This document shows, in pieces, positions 31,760 to 42,900 of a DNA stretch of 64,000 nt. Positions within the stretch are counted from its first letter, which is position 1, and each line of letters opens with the position of its first letter. The stretch lies in the NCBI GenBank assembly GCA_949361645.1, contig OX442430.1, positions 4,731,543 through 4,795,542 of the forward strand, in the 5' to 3' direction. Under the pieces are notes generated by a model. The model saw only the letters and a program-made list of their open reading frames with translations, did no database searches and had not been told where the DNA came from. This DNA is from Spongilla lacustris (Eukaryota > Porifera > Demospongiae > Spongillida > Spongillidae). The position numbers were made by a program, and so were the translations under genes.

Positions 31760-34700
31760 TCAGGTCCCCCCATCCGTATACCGAGCAGGTTTCTTAATCA
31801 CCCTTCCACTTCGTCTGGGTATCTGCTGCGGAGTAGCCTCACGTGGTTGAAGTCTCTCCTGAGTTAGGGGTGTTTCTTCCTGTGTCTCCTGAGATAGAGG
31901 TGCTTCTTGGGGTGCTACCCCCTCCAATCCTCTCGTTCCCTGGCCCTCAGATTCCCTAGGTAGTGGTATGACCATCTCATTAGGAGGTTGCAGAACTGGT
32001 TCTATGCATCTTGACAGTGGGACTGGGCAGTCCCCTTCATCTGGTTCTTCCATTGTTAACCACTCGTCAGCTGGCCTGATCTGGTCTGCATGTCGTTTCC
32101 ACACACCACCATTTCCTAAGTCAACCAGGTAGGACTTGACACCTAACTTCTGAGTGATTGTAGCCGGCTGCCAACGTGTGTGTCCAGTCCGGTAGTCACG
32201 AACCATCACCTTTTCTCCCTCTCCAAAACTTCGCTCAATGGCTGCTGCTCTTGTCATCACCTGACGAGTCATGGCCTTGGACACGGTGCCCCTCAGGTCT
32301 GGCTTCAGTAAGTGCAACCGGCAGCGTAACTCTCTACCCATCATCAGGTACGATGGGGCAGTCTCTGTTGTTGCATGTCTAGAATTCCTGTAGTTAAGTA
32401 GAAAACTAGCAAGTCGATGTTGAAGAGATCTCTCGTCCTTCCGCGACACCCTCAGTGCTTGTTTCAGGGTTTGAACAAATCTTTCCGCCAAGCCATTGGT
32501 GGCTGGGTGGTATGGGCTAGACTTGATATGTTTGATATTGTTGTAGCTCATGAACCTCTGGAACATTTCCGACACAAATTGTGGGCCATTGTCCGTTACA
32601 ATCTGTTGGGGTATTCCCCACCTAGCAAATGTGTACCGCAGTTCATCAATGGTGACCTCTGTTGTCGTGCTCGTCATCACAGATACTTCTGGCCACTTGG
32701 TATAAGCATCTACCATGACAAGAAATGTCTTCCCCTCAAATGGTCTAGCAAAATCGAGATGCACCCTTCGCCAAGGACCCTCAGGGTACTCCCATGGGTG
32801 TACAGGGGTCAATTTTGGATCCTGCTTCATTAGTTGGCATCCAGTACAGCTCTGACATGCTCCTTCAATGTCCCGGTCTATGTTGGGCCACCACACATGT
32901 GCCCGAGCGAGGGCCTTCATCTTGACCACGCCCAAGTGTCCTCCATGGAGTTCATCAAGCACCTTGCTCCTGTACTTCTGTGGAATGACAGCTCGTGCCC
33001 CCCACATCAGACATCCTTGTTCAATAGTGAGTTCGTCCCATCTCACAAAGAATGGCTTTAGGTCCTCACTGATAGAGCGAGGCCATCCAGACTGAGCAAA
33101 GGTCATCACCCTGGAGAGCTCGGGGTCCTTCAGAGTTCCAGCCTTGAGGGAGAGTGCTGTCATGGGTAACAGTTCTAATTGCTGTATCAGGTATGCCGTG
33201 GCATCATCGCTGTCCTCTGGGGCTTGATCCTGTTGTTTGCTGGGTAGTCTGGACAGCGCGTCTGCATTCGCATGCTGGGTAGTGTTCCGATACTTTATGG
33301 TGTAGGCATAGGCCGACAGGAAGAGTGCTTGTCTCTGCAGCCGTGAAGCTGCTGTTGCTGAGATACTCCTATCAGGACTAAAGAGTGCTGTTAGTGGTTG
33401 ATGGTCGGTAATCAGTGTGAAATTCAACCCATACAAGTACTGGTGGAACTTTTTTACTCCCCACACAACAGCCAACGCCTCCTTGTCGATTTGGGCATAA
33501 TTGCATTCCGCAGGCGACAGAGTCCTTGAAGCATATGCCACTGGCCGTTCCCCTCCATCTGGCATAGTGTGTGAGAGCACGGCCCCTAGACCATACGCAC
33601 TGGCATCACAGGATAACACCAGCGGTAACTTCGGGTTGAAATGAGTCAGCACCGTATCAGAGGACATTAGCTGTTTCACCTTGTCGAAGGCTGCAACACA
33701 TTCAGTGGACCACACCCACTTGGTCTCTTTTTTTAGCAAGTGATGAAGTGGTACCAAGGTGGTGGAGAGATTGGGTAGGAACCGATGGTAATAGTTCACC
33801 ATGCCCAAAAAGGCTCTCAGTTGTGATACATTGCTGGGTGGCGGTGCCTCTGTCACGCTCTGTACCTTCTCGGCTGTCTTGTGTAGTCCTTCCCCATCCA
33901 CATGGTACCCACAGTATGATACCTCTTTCTGGAAGAATACACACTTTCTTTTGTTTATGGTGAGGTGGTACCGGTTGAGTCGTTCCAAGACCTGCTCCAA
34001 GAGTTGTAGGTGCTCCTCTTCCCCTGCTCCAGCTACGATGATGTCATCCAAGAGGCACTGTGTCTTCGGAATCCCTTCCAACACTCTTTCTATTGCCCGC
34101 TGCCAAATAGCTGGTGCAGATGCAATGCCAAAAGCCAAACGGTTATAACGGAAGAGACCTTTATGAGTGTGTATTGTGGCCAACTTCTTCGACTCATCGT
34201 CAAGCTCCATCTGTAAGTAGGCCAACTGGAGGTCAATTTTACTGAACAATGTGCTCCCTCCTAGTGTCGCCAAGATGTCCTCAATCCTGGGCAACGGGTA
34301 CTGGTCTATGTTCAGAGTGGGGTTTACTGTCACCTTGAAGTCCCCGCACAGTCTCACTGACCCATCCGCCTTTGGGACAACTACCACAGGGGTTGCCCAA
34401 TCACTCCAAGTGACCTGGGTAAGAATGCCTTCCCGCTCTAACCGAGCTAGTTCTGTCTCCACCTTCGCCCGTAAACTGTACGGAACTGGTCTGGCTTTCA
34501 TGAAGACTGGTACTGCCCCATCCTTGAGTGTCAGATGAGCCTTTACATCCGCCATCTTTCCAATGGACTCTTGTACCAGGCCTGGGTACTTGGTCATCAG
34601 TTCTTCAAGTCGTTGCTGCCACAATGTAACTGTTGTGCTGCATGTCAGGGATTTGATGTAACTCCAGTCAATAGGGATCTTTGCCAGCCAATTTCGCCCA

Positions 34701-35152
34701 AACAGTGGTGGTCCCGTTCCGTCCACAACCAGTAGAGGTAATCTTGCACTATCTGTTCCCTTCCGCACTTCCACCTTGATCAGTCCCCTAGGTAGAACAT
34801 GTTCCCCAGTGTAGGTTTTCAGCCGTACCTGTGTTTTATCCAGGGGCAAGTGTGCAAAGTTTTCCTGGTACATGTATACTCGATATGGTAAGAGTGAGAC
34901 CGCAGCTCCAGTGTCTAACTCCATTTTTACTTGCTGGCCTTCTATCATCACCTCCACATACATGGGTTTGCCGTCCTTCCACTGTGCCATTGTGTACACA
35001 TCTCCCCAATTCAACGATGTTTCCTCCCCTGACTCCAATTCTTCCATGCTGCCAACAGGTCCCTCTACTGTCTTTACCATTCTGGGTGGAGCCTTCTGTT
35101 CTCTCCCTGGTGTGCTGCTACCTCTGCTAAGTCTTTTTTTTTTGACATGCAT
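31760..35152 (-). CDS. pol: pol polyprotein (protease, RT, RNase H, integrase)
   Basis: An intact frame of 1,130 codons. Domains in order: aspartic protease with DTGA at residues 80-83; reverse transcriptase about 205-400 with KIDL (Asp306) and active site LLDD at 366-369, a variant of YxDD; RNase H about 505-630 with Asp515, Glu557 and Asp582; integrase zinc region with His735, His738, Cys768 and Cys771; integrase core with Asp799, Asp853 and Glu889 (35 residues between the last two, the canonical D-D35-E); then a basic C-terminal region. The first Met is only the start of the open frame. Pol is probably made by -1 frameshifting from gag at an A10 run (35134-35143), where both frames are open. 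The replacement of Tyr by Leu in the RT motif is unusual, but the two Asp are kept. Confidence 0.95.
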   Translation of the reverse strand: MHVKKKRLSRGSSTPGREQKAPPRMVKTVEGPVGSMEELESGEETSLNWGDVYTMAQWKDGKPMYVEVMIEGQQVKMELDTGAAVSLLPYRVYMYQENFAHLPLDKTQVRLKTYTGEHVLPRGLIKVEVRKGTDSARLPLLVVDGTGPPLFGRNWLAKIPIDWSYIKSLTCSTTVTLWQQRLEELMTKYPGLVQESIGKMADVKAHLTLKDGAVPVFMKARPVPYSLRAKVETELARLEREGILTQVTWSDWATPVVVVPKADGSVRLCGDFKVTVNPTLNIDQYPLPRIEDILATLGGSTLFSKIDLQLAYLQMELDDESKKLATIHTHKGLFRYNRLAFGIASAPAIWQRAIERVLEGIPKTQCLLDDIIVAGAGEEEHLQLLEQVLERLNRYHLTINKRKCVFFQKEVSYCGYHVDGEGLHKTAEKVQSVTEAPPPSNVSQLRAFLGMVNYYHRFLPNLSTTLVPLHHLLKKETKWVWSTECVAAFDKVKQLMSSDTVLTHFNPKLPLVLSCDASAYGLGAVLSHTMPDGGERPVAYASRTLSPAECNYAQIDKEALAVVWGVKKFHQYLYGLNFTLITDHQPLTALFSPDRSISATAASRLQRQALFLSAYAYTIKYRNTTQHANADALSRLPSKQQDQAPEDSDDATAYLIQQLELLPMTALSLKAGTLKDPELSRVMTFAQSGWPRSISEDLKPFFVRWDELTIEQGCLMWGARAVIPQKYRSKVLDELHGGHLGVVKMKALARAHVWWPNIDRDIEGACQSCTGCQLMKQDPKLTPVHPWEYPEGPWRRVHLDFARPFEGKTFLVMVDAYTKWPEVSVMTSTTTEVTIDELRYTFARWGIPQQIVTDNGPQFVSEMFQRFMSYNNIKHIKSSPYHPATNGLAERFVQTLKQALRVSRKDERSLQHRLASFLLNYRNSRHATTETAPSYLMMGRELRCRLHLLKPDLRGTVSKAMTRQVMTRAAAIERSFGEGEKVMVRDYRTGHTRWQPATITQKLGVKSYLVDLGNGGVWKRHADQIRPADEWLTMEEPDEGDCPVPLSRCIEPVLQPPNEMVIPLPRESEGQGTRGLEGVAPQEAPLSQETQEETPLTQERLQPREATPQQIPRRSGRVIKKPARYTDGGT

Positions 35153-35817
35153 GCCCTTTCAATGTGTCCTCTTTTTTTGCAAAAATTGCACTGTTCATTC
35201 AAGAACCTGCAGGTCTGAGGGTCGTGCTGGCCATCACAGCGATAACAACGGCCTCCTGTATGTGCTGGTAGCCTGTGAACCTCGGGTACAGACTCATGGA
35301 ACTCCACCACATCCTTAGATGCTCTCTCTGCCATTTCAGCCTCTTCTACTGCTTTTCTGAACGTCAGGTCGCCCATGGTCAGTAGTCTTTGCTGTACCTT
35401 TTCGTTCCTCATACCACATACCAGTCGGTCCCGCAGTGTATCTGCCAAGCTCTGTCCAAAAGCGCAATGTTCGGCCAACTTCTGGAGGCTGGCCGCATAC
35501 ACCTTGATTGATTCCCCCTCCTTCTGGACCCGTTTATGGAAGCGGAAGCGCTCTGCTATCACCAGCGGTTTGGGAGCCAGATGTGCGGTTAGCGCGTCTA
35601 CGAGCTCCTTGTACGTTTTATCCCCGGGTTTGGCCGGTGCCACCAACGTTCGCAGGAGACCAAAAGTATCCCTACCGATGCAACACAGAAACGTGTCTTT
35701 CTGCTTGTCAGCCTCTATCCCGTTTGCTGCAAAATAGTGGGTTACTCTCTCCATATAGTTGCCCCATTCTTCCAATGCGGCGTCGAATTCGCCAATCTTT
35801 CCAACGCGTCCTGCCAT
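35074..35817 (-). CDS. gag: gag polyprotein
   Basis: 247 codons, starting 23 bp after the primer-binding site. The first two thirds form a mostly helical capsid-like (retrotransposon gag) region, including the block FRFHKRVQKEGESIKVY. The C-terminal part has two zinc knuckles: CYRCDGQHDPQTC at about 191-203 (C-x2-C-x3-H-x4-C, one residue shorter than the usual form) and CNFCKKRGHIERAC at about 210-223 (canonical CCHC). The frame ends at 35074 and overlaps pol by 79 bp in the -1 relation. Gag assembles the particle and packages RNA through the knuckles (family knowledge). Confidence 0.92.
   Translation of the reverse strand: MAGRVGKIGEFDAALEEWGNYMERVTHYFAANGIEADKQKDTFLCCIGRDTFGLLRTLVAPAKPGDKTYKELVDALTAHLAPKPLVIAERFRFHKRVQKEGESIKVYAASLQKLAEHCAFGQSLADTLRDRLVCGMRNEKVQQRLLTMGDLTFRKAVEEAEMAERASKDVVEFHESVPEVHRLPAHTGGRCYRCDGQHDPQTCRFLNEQCNFCKKRGHIERACMSKKKDLAEVAAHQGENRRLHPEW
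35134..35143 (-). promoter_or_regulatory. A10 slippery run in gag-pol overlap
   Basis: Ten A on the minus strand, read as three AAA codons in gag and three AAA codons in pol. A -1 slip here would join gag to pol. Frameshifting is inferred from the frame geometry. Confidence 0.6.
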
Positions 35818-35840
35818 AGACCTCTGTCGCTATTGTATTG

Positions 35841-35858
35841 ATCCCACCCTCGTCGCCG
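35841..35858 (-). promoter_or_regulatory. primer-binding site, tRNA-Ser-like
   Basis: Just inside the 5' LTR the minus strand reads GGCGACGAGGGTGGGAT. It is complementary to the 3' end of a serine tRNA (GCU type) apart from the last base of the CCA-pairing TGG and one internal position, as far as I recall that tRNA. Serine tRNA priming is known in some Ty3/gypsy lineages. Confidence 0.6.
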
Positions 35859-35859
35859 C

Positions 35860-35994
35860 TGTGAAGTCCACGAACAGGATGACGATGGATCCACTGGGGC
35901 TAGCTAGCATGCACTCAGCGAGCAGTGATTATTAAGAATAATTACAGATATACGGCACACGGATAAATGCACATCATAAAGTTATACCCCCCAA
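35860..35994 (-). repeat. 5' LTR (135 bp)
   Basis: Matches the 3' LTR except for a 10-bp insertion (TAGCATGCAC at about 35906-35915) and a shortened, altered outer end (TTGGGGGGTATAAC in element orientation). The loss of the TG start suggests drift after insertion. Confidence 0.88.
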
Positions 35995-35999
35995 ATCCG

Positions 36000-36930
36000 C
36001 CAGTATTTTGCCATGCCAATTATTGAAAATTAATATTTTCATTAAGTTTGATTTATCGCACGTGACATGCATTTGCTTCAATTAGGAACTTTTTTACCAG
36101 AGATTATATACGATCTCCGAAAGAACAGTGGCCTGTGGCGATAAGGTATGTTTGTTACTATTTCATCTGTTGTGTGTTATAACGTACACTAGTCGAAAAC
36201 TGAAATGAGAATTATCAGAACTCTGCCTAAATAAATAATAAACGTTATATACTGTACCATGGTTTGCTTGGTGTCACCCTTTCAAAAGAGGTTACATGTT
36301 ATTATAGGCCTACAAAATTCACACGTGAACATCACCACAGTAGGATCATGTGTGTGTATGTGTGTGCTCAGTTCTAAAACTTATCACCTACCTATTTTTG
36401 TTTATGTTTGTTTTTGCCTTATGTAATGTATTTCCTGTTTATTATTATTATCATTATCAGTAGGATCAATTGCAATAAATAGTGGGAGTTGTTTGGAATA
36501 ATATGATGTTGTCTTAGGGGTGTTAATGGTAATATGTCCTGGGGACTGGTTCATAAGTCTGTAAGGGGGTTGGAGCAGCTACTGCATAAGAGCAAAACAG
36601 CCTACCTATTGTAAGGGTGTGGCAATATTGCTCTGGGGGGGGGGGGGGGGGACTCTGGCATAAGGCAGGATATGTGACATAACTGGGTCTGTGATTTATT
36701 TATACCCTCCTCTCCATGCCATTTTACAGTTTTTTTGATAGGTGTCGTACTGTCTTAAATACACACAAAATTACTCATGCACATTAAAATATGATTAGAT
36801 AGTCAATTTAACATTAGCCTTACTAAAAATGAATAAATATGTCTTGGGGGAAATAATCTTTAGGTTGAATGTCCTTCATATGCAGCTCATCTCAATGTGC
36901 ATAACGATTACTTGCACCTAGCCTATCTCA
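36000..36930. other. intergenic
   Basis: Donor-like GATAAG|GTATGT near 36147 suggests an exon end beside the Ty3 insertion. A run of 14 G lies at 36639-36652. No protein assigned. Confidence 0.35.
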
Positions 36931-39900
36931 ATAGACACCCACCTAGCCTAGGTGTGTGTGTGTATTGGATAGGCTAGGTGGGTGTGTATTGGATAGGCTA
37001 GGTGGGTGTGTATTGGATAGGCTGGGTGTATATTGGATAGGCTAGGTGGGTGTGTATTGGATAGGCTGGGTGTATATTGGATAGGCTAGGTGGGTGTGTA
37101 TTGGATAGGCTGGGTGTATATTGGATAGGCTAGGTGGGTGTGTATTGGATAGGCTAGGTGGATGTGTATTGGATAGGCTGGGTGGGTGTGTATTGGATAG
37201 GCTAGGTGGGTGTGTATTGGATAGGTGGGTGTGTATTGGATAGGCTAGGTGGGTGTATATTGGATAGGCTAGGTGGATGTAGTCTAGTTGGGTGTGTATT
37301 GGATAGGCTAGGTGAATGTGAATTGGATAGGCTAGGTGGGTGTGTATTGGATAGGTGGGTGTGTATTGGATAGGCTAGGTGGGTGTATATTGGATAGGCT
37401 AGGTGGGTGTGTATTGGATAGGCTAGGTGAATGTGAATTGGATAGGCTAGGTGGGTGTGTATTGGATAGGTGGGTGTGTATTGGATAGGCTAGGTGGGTG
37501 TATATTGGATAGGCTAGGTGGATGTAGTCTAGGTGGGTGTGTATTGGATAGGCTAGGTGGGTGTGTATTGGATAGGCTAGGTGGGTGTGTATTGGATAGG
37601 TGGGTGTGTATTGGATAGGCTGGGTGGGTGTATATTGGATAGGCTAGGTGGATGTAGTCTAGGTGGGTGTGTATTGGATAGGCTAGGTGGATGTGTATTG
37701 GATAGGCTAGGTGGGTGTGTATTGGATAGAGGCTAGGTGGGTGTGTATTGGATAGGCTGGGTGAATGTGAATTGGATAGGCTAGGTGGGTGTGTATTGGA
37801 TAGGTGGGTGTGTATTGGATAGGCTAGGTGGGTGTATATTGGATAGGTGGGTGTGTATTGGATAGGCTAGGTGGGTGTGTATTGGATAGGCTAGGTGGGT
37901 GTGTATTGTATAGGTGGGTGTGTATTGGATAGGCTAGGTGGGTGTATATTGGATAGGCTAGGTGGGTGTGTATTGGATAGGCTAGGTGGATGTGTATTGG
38001 ATAGGCTGGGTGTGTATTGGATAGGCTAGGTGGGTGTGTATTGGATAGGCTAGGTGGATGTGTATTGGATAGGCTAGGTGGGTGTGTATTGGATAGGCTA
38101 GGTGGGTGTGTATTGGATAGGTGGATGTGTATTGGATAGGCTAGGTGGGTGTGTATTGGATAGATGGGTGTGTATTGGATAGGCTAGGTGGGTGTATATT
38201 GGATAGGCTAGGTGGGTGTGTATTGGATAGGCTAGGTGGGTGTATATTGGATAGGCTAGGTGGGTGTGTATTGGATAGGCTGGGTGTGTATTGGATAGGC
38301 TAGTTGGATGTGTATTGGATAGGCTAGGTGGATGTGTATTGGATAGGCTAGGTGGGTGTGTATTGGATAGGTGGATGTGTATTGGATAGGCTAGGTGGGT
38401 GTGTATTGGATAGATGGGTGTGTATTGGATAGGCTAGGTGGGTGTATATTGGATAGGCTAGGTGGGTGTGTATTGGATAGGCTGGGTGTGTATTGGATAG
38501 GATAGGTGGGTGTGTATTGGATAGGCTAGGTGGGTGTATATTGGATAGGCTAGGTGGATGTAGTCTAGGTGGGTGTGTATTGGATAGGCTAGGTGGGTGT
38601 GTATTGGATAGGCTAGGTGGGTGTTTATTGGATAGGCTAGGTGGGTGTATATTGGATAGGCTAGGTGGGTGTGTATTGGATAGATGGGTGTATATTGGAT
38701 AGGCTAGGTGGGTGTGTATTGGATAGGCTAGGTGGGTGTATATTGGATAGGCTAGGTGGGTGTGTATTGGATAGGCTAGGTGGATGTGTATTGGATAGGC
38801 TAGGTGGGTGTATATTGGATAGGCTAGGTGGGTGTATATTGGATAGGCTAGGTGGGTGTGTATTGGATAGATGGGTGTATATTGGATAGGCTAGGTGGGT
38901 GTGTATTGGATAGGCTAGGTGGGTGTATATTGGATAGGCTAGGTGGGTGTGTATTGGATAGATGGGTGTATATTGGATAGGCTAGGTGGGTGTGTATTGG
39001 ATAGGCTAGGTGGGTGTATATTGGATAGGCTAGGTGGGTGTGTATTGGATAGGCTAGGTGGATGTGTATTGGATAGGCTAGGTGGGTGTATATTGGATAG
39101 GCTAGGTGGGTGTGTATTGGATAGGCTAGGTGGATGTGTATTGAATAGGCTAGGTGTGTATTGGATAGGCTAGGTGGGTGTGTATTGGATAGGCTGGGTG
39201 GGTGTGTATTGGATAGGCTAGGTGGATGTGTATTGGATAGGCTAGGTGTGTATTGGATAGGCTAGGTGGGTGTGTATTGGATAGGCTGGGTGGGTGTATA
39301 TTGGATAGGCTAGGTGGGTGTGTATTGGATAGGCTAGGTGGATGTGTATTGGATAGGCTAGGTGTGTATTGGATAGGCTAGGTGGGTGTGTATTGGATAG
39401 GCTGGGTGGGTGTGTATTGGATAGGCTAGGTGGGTGTATATTGGATAGGCTAGGTGGATGTAGTCTAGGTGGGTGTGTATTGGATAGGCTAGGTGGATGT
39501 GTATTGGATAGGCTGGGTGTGTATTGGATAGGCTAGGTGGGTGTGTATTGGATAGGCTAGGTGGATGTGTATTGGATAGGCTAGGTGGGTGTGTATTGGA
39601 TAGGTGGATGTGTATTGGATAGGCTAGGTGGGTGTGTATTGGATAGGCTAGGTGGGTGTGTATTGGATAGGCTAGGTGGGTGTGTATTGGATAGGCTAGG
39701 TGGGTGTGTATTGGATAGGCTAGGTGGGTGTGTATTGGATAGGCTAGGTGAATGTGAATTGGATAGGCTAGGTGGGTGTGTATTGGATAGGTGGGTGTGT
39801 ATTGGATAGGCTAGGTGGGTGTATATTGGATAGGCTAGGTGGATGTAGTCTAGGTGGGTGTGTATTGGATAGGCTAGGTGGGTGTGTATTGGATAGGCTA

Positions 39901-42900
39901 GGTGGGTGTGTATTGGATAGGTGGGTGTGTATTGGATAGGCTGGGTGGGTGTATATTGGATAGGCTAGGTGGATGTAGTCTAGGTGGGTGTGTATTGGAT
40001 AGGCTAGGTGGATGTGTATTGGATAGGCTAGGTGGGTGTGTATTGGATAGAGGCTAGGTGGGTGTGTATTGGATAGGCTGGGTGAATGTGAATTGGATAG
40101 GCTAGGTGGGTGTGTATTGGATAGGTGGGTGTGTATTGGATAGGCTAGGTGGGTGTATATTGGATAGGTGGGTGTGTATTGGATAGGCTAGGTGGGTGTG
40201 TATTGGATAGGCTAGGTGGGTGTGTATTGGATAGGTGGGTGTGTATTGGATAGGCTAGGTGGGTGTATATTGGATAGGCTAGGTGGGTGTGTATTGGATA
40301 GGCTAGGTGGATGTGTATTGGATAGGCTGGGTGTGTATTGGATAGGCTAGGTGGGTGTGTATTGGATAGGCTAGGTGGATGTGTATTGGATAGGCTAGGT
40401 GGGTGTGTATTGGATAGGCTAGGTGGGTGTGTATTGGATAGGTGGATGTGTATTGGATAGGCTAGGTGGGTGTGTATTGGATAGATGGGTGTGTATTGGA
40501 TAGGCTAGGTGGGTGTATATTGGATAGGCTAGGTGGGTGTGTATTGGATAGGCTAGGTGGGTGTATATTGGATAGGCTAGGTGGGTGTGTATTGGATAGG
40601 CTGGGTGTGTATTGGATAGGCTAGTTGGGTGTGTATTGGATAGGCTAAGTGGATGTGTATTGGATAGGCTAGGTGGGTGTGTATTGGATAGGTGGATGTG
40701 TATTGGATAGGCTAGGTGGGTGTGTATTGGATAGATGGGTGTGTATTGGATAGGCTAGGTGGGTGTATATTGGATAGGCTAGGTGGGTGTGTATTGGATA
40801 GGCTGGGTGTGTATTGGATAGGATAGGTGGGTGTGTATTGGATAGGCTAGGTGGGTGTATATTGGATAGGCTAGGTGGATGTAGTCTAGGTGGGTGTGTA
40901 TTGGATAGGCTAGATGGGTGTGTATTGGATAGGCTAGGTGGGTGTTTATTGGATAGGCTAGGTGGGTGTATATTGGATAGGCTAGGTGGGTGTGTATTGG
41001 ATAGATGGGTGTATATTGGATAGGCTAGGTGGGTGTGTATTGGATAGGCTAGGTGGGTGTATATTGGATAGAGGCTAGGTGGGTGTGTATTGGATAGGCT
41101 GGGTGAATGTGAATTGGATAGGCTAGGTGGGTGTGTATTGGATAGGTGGGTGTGTATTGGATAGGCTAGGTGGGTGTATATTGGATAGGTGGGTGTGTAT
41201 TGGATAGGCTAGGTGGGTGTGTATTGGATAGGCTAGGTGGGTGTGTATTGGATAGGTGGGTGTGTATTGGATAGGCTAGGTGGGTGTATATTGGATAGGC
41301 TAGGTGGGTGTGTATTGGATAGGCTAGGTGGATGTGTATTGGATAGGCTGGGTGTGTATTGGATAGGCTAGGTGGGTGTGTATTGGATAGGCTAGGTGGA
41401 TGTGTATTGGATAGGCTAGGTGGGTGTGTATTGGATAGGCTAGGTGGGTGTGTATTGGATAGGCTGGGTGGGTGTGTATTGGATAGGCTAGGTGGATGTG
41501 TATTGGATAGGCTAGGTGTGTATTGGATAGGCTAGGTGGGTGTGTATTGGATAGGCTGGGTGGGTGTATATTGGATAGGCTAGGTGGGTGTGTATTGGAT
41601 AGGCTAGGTGGATGTGTATTGGATAGGCTAGGTGTGTATTGGATAGGCTAGGTGGGTGTGTATTGGATAGGCTGGGTGGGTGTGTATTGGATAGGCTAGG
41701 TGGGTGTATATTGGATAGGCTAGGTGGATGTAGTCTAGGTGGGTGTGTATTGGATAGATGGGTGTATATTGGATAGGCTAGGTGGGTGTGTATTGGATAG
41801 GCTAGGTGGGTGTATATTGGATAGGCTAGGTGGGTGTGTATTGGATAGATGGGTGTATATTGGATAGGCTAGGTGGGTGTGTATTGGATAGGCTAGGTGG
41901 GTGTATATTGGATAGGCTAGGTGGGTGTGTATTGGATAGGCTAGGTGGATGTGTATTGGATAGGCTAGGTGGGTGTATATTGGATAGGCTAGGTGGGTGT
42001 GTATTGGATAGGCTAGGTGGATGTGTATTGGATAGGCTAGGTGGATGTGTATTGGATAGGCTAGGTGTGTATTGGATAGGCTAGGTGGGTGTGTATTGGA
42101 TAGGCTGGGTGGGTGTGTATTGGATAGGCTAGGTGGATGTGTATTGGATAGGCTAGGTGTGTATTGGATAGGCTAGGTGGGTGTGTATTGGATAGGCTGG
42201 GTGGGTGTATATTGGATAGGCTAGGTGGGTGTGTATTGGATAGGCTAGGTGGATGTGTATTGGATAGGCTAGGTGTGTATTGGATAGGCTAGGTGGGTGT
42301 GTATTGGATAGGCTGGGTGGGTGTGTATTGGATAGGCTAGGTGGGTGTATATTGGATAGGCTAGATGGATGTAGTCTAGGTGGGTGTGTATTGGATAGGC
42401 TAGGTGGATGTGTATTGGATAGGCTGGGTGTGTATTGGATAGGCTAGGTGGGTGTGTATTGGATAGGCTAGGTGGATGTGTATTGGATAGGCTAGGTGGG
42501 TGTGTATTGGATAGGTGGATGTGTATTGGATAGGCTAGGTGGGTGTGTATTGGATAGGCTAGGTGGGTGTGTATTGGATAGGCTAGATGGGTGTGTATTG
42601 GATAGGCTAGGTGGGTGTGTATTGGATAGGCTAGGTGGGTTTGTATTGGATAGGCTAGGTGGGTGTGTATTGGATAGGCTAGGTGGGTGTGTATTGGATA
42701 GGCTAGGTGGGTGTGTATTGGATAGGTGGGTGTGTATTGGATAGGCTAGGTGGGTGTATATTGGATAGGCTAGGTGGATGTAGTCTAGGTGGGTGTGTAT
42801 TGGATAGGCTAGGTGGATGTGTATTGGATAGGCTAGGTGGGTGTGTATTGGATAGATGGGTGTGTATTGGATAGGCTAGGTGGGTGTATATTGGATAGGC

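Larger units (their letters stand above)
31607..35999 (-). mobile_element. Ty3/gypsy LTR retrotransposon, structurally complete
   Basis: The element occupies 31612-35994 with the 5-bp target duplication ATCCG on both sides (31607-31611, 35995-35999). It has two short LTRs, a primer-binding site, gag, an overlapping pol, and a polypurine tract. Gene order (gag, protease, RT, RNase H, integrase) is that of Metaviridae. gag and pol have no stops and the LTRs are identical over about 115 aligned bases apart from one 10-bp insertion and changes at the outer end, so the insertion looks young and may still be competent. No envelope-like gene is present. Confidence 0.93.

Noticed and set aside
33702..35130. 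Plus-strand frames opposite pol (up to 138 codons)
   Set aside because: Shadows of the strongly coding minus-strand pol gene.
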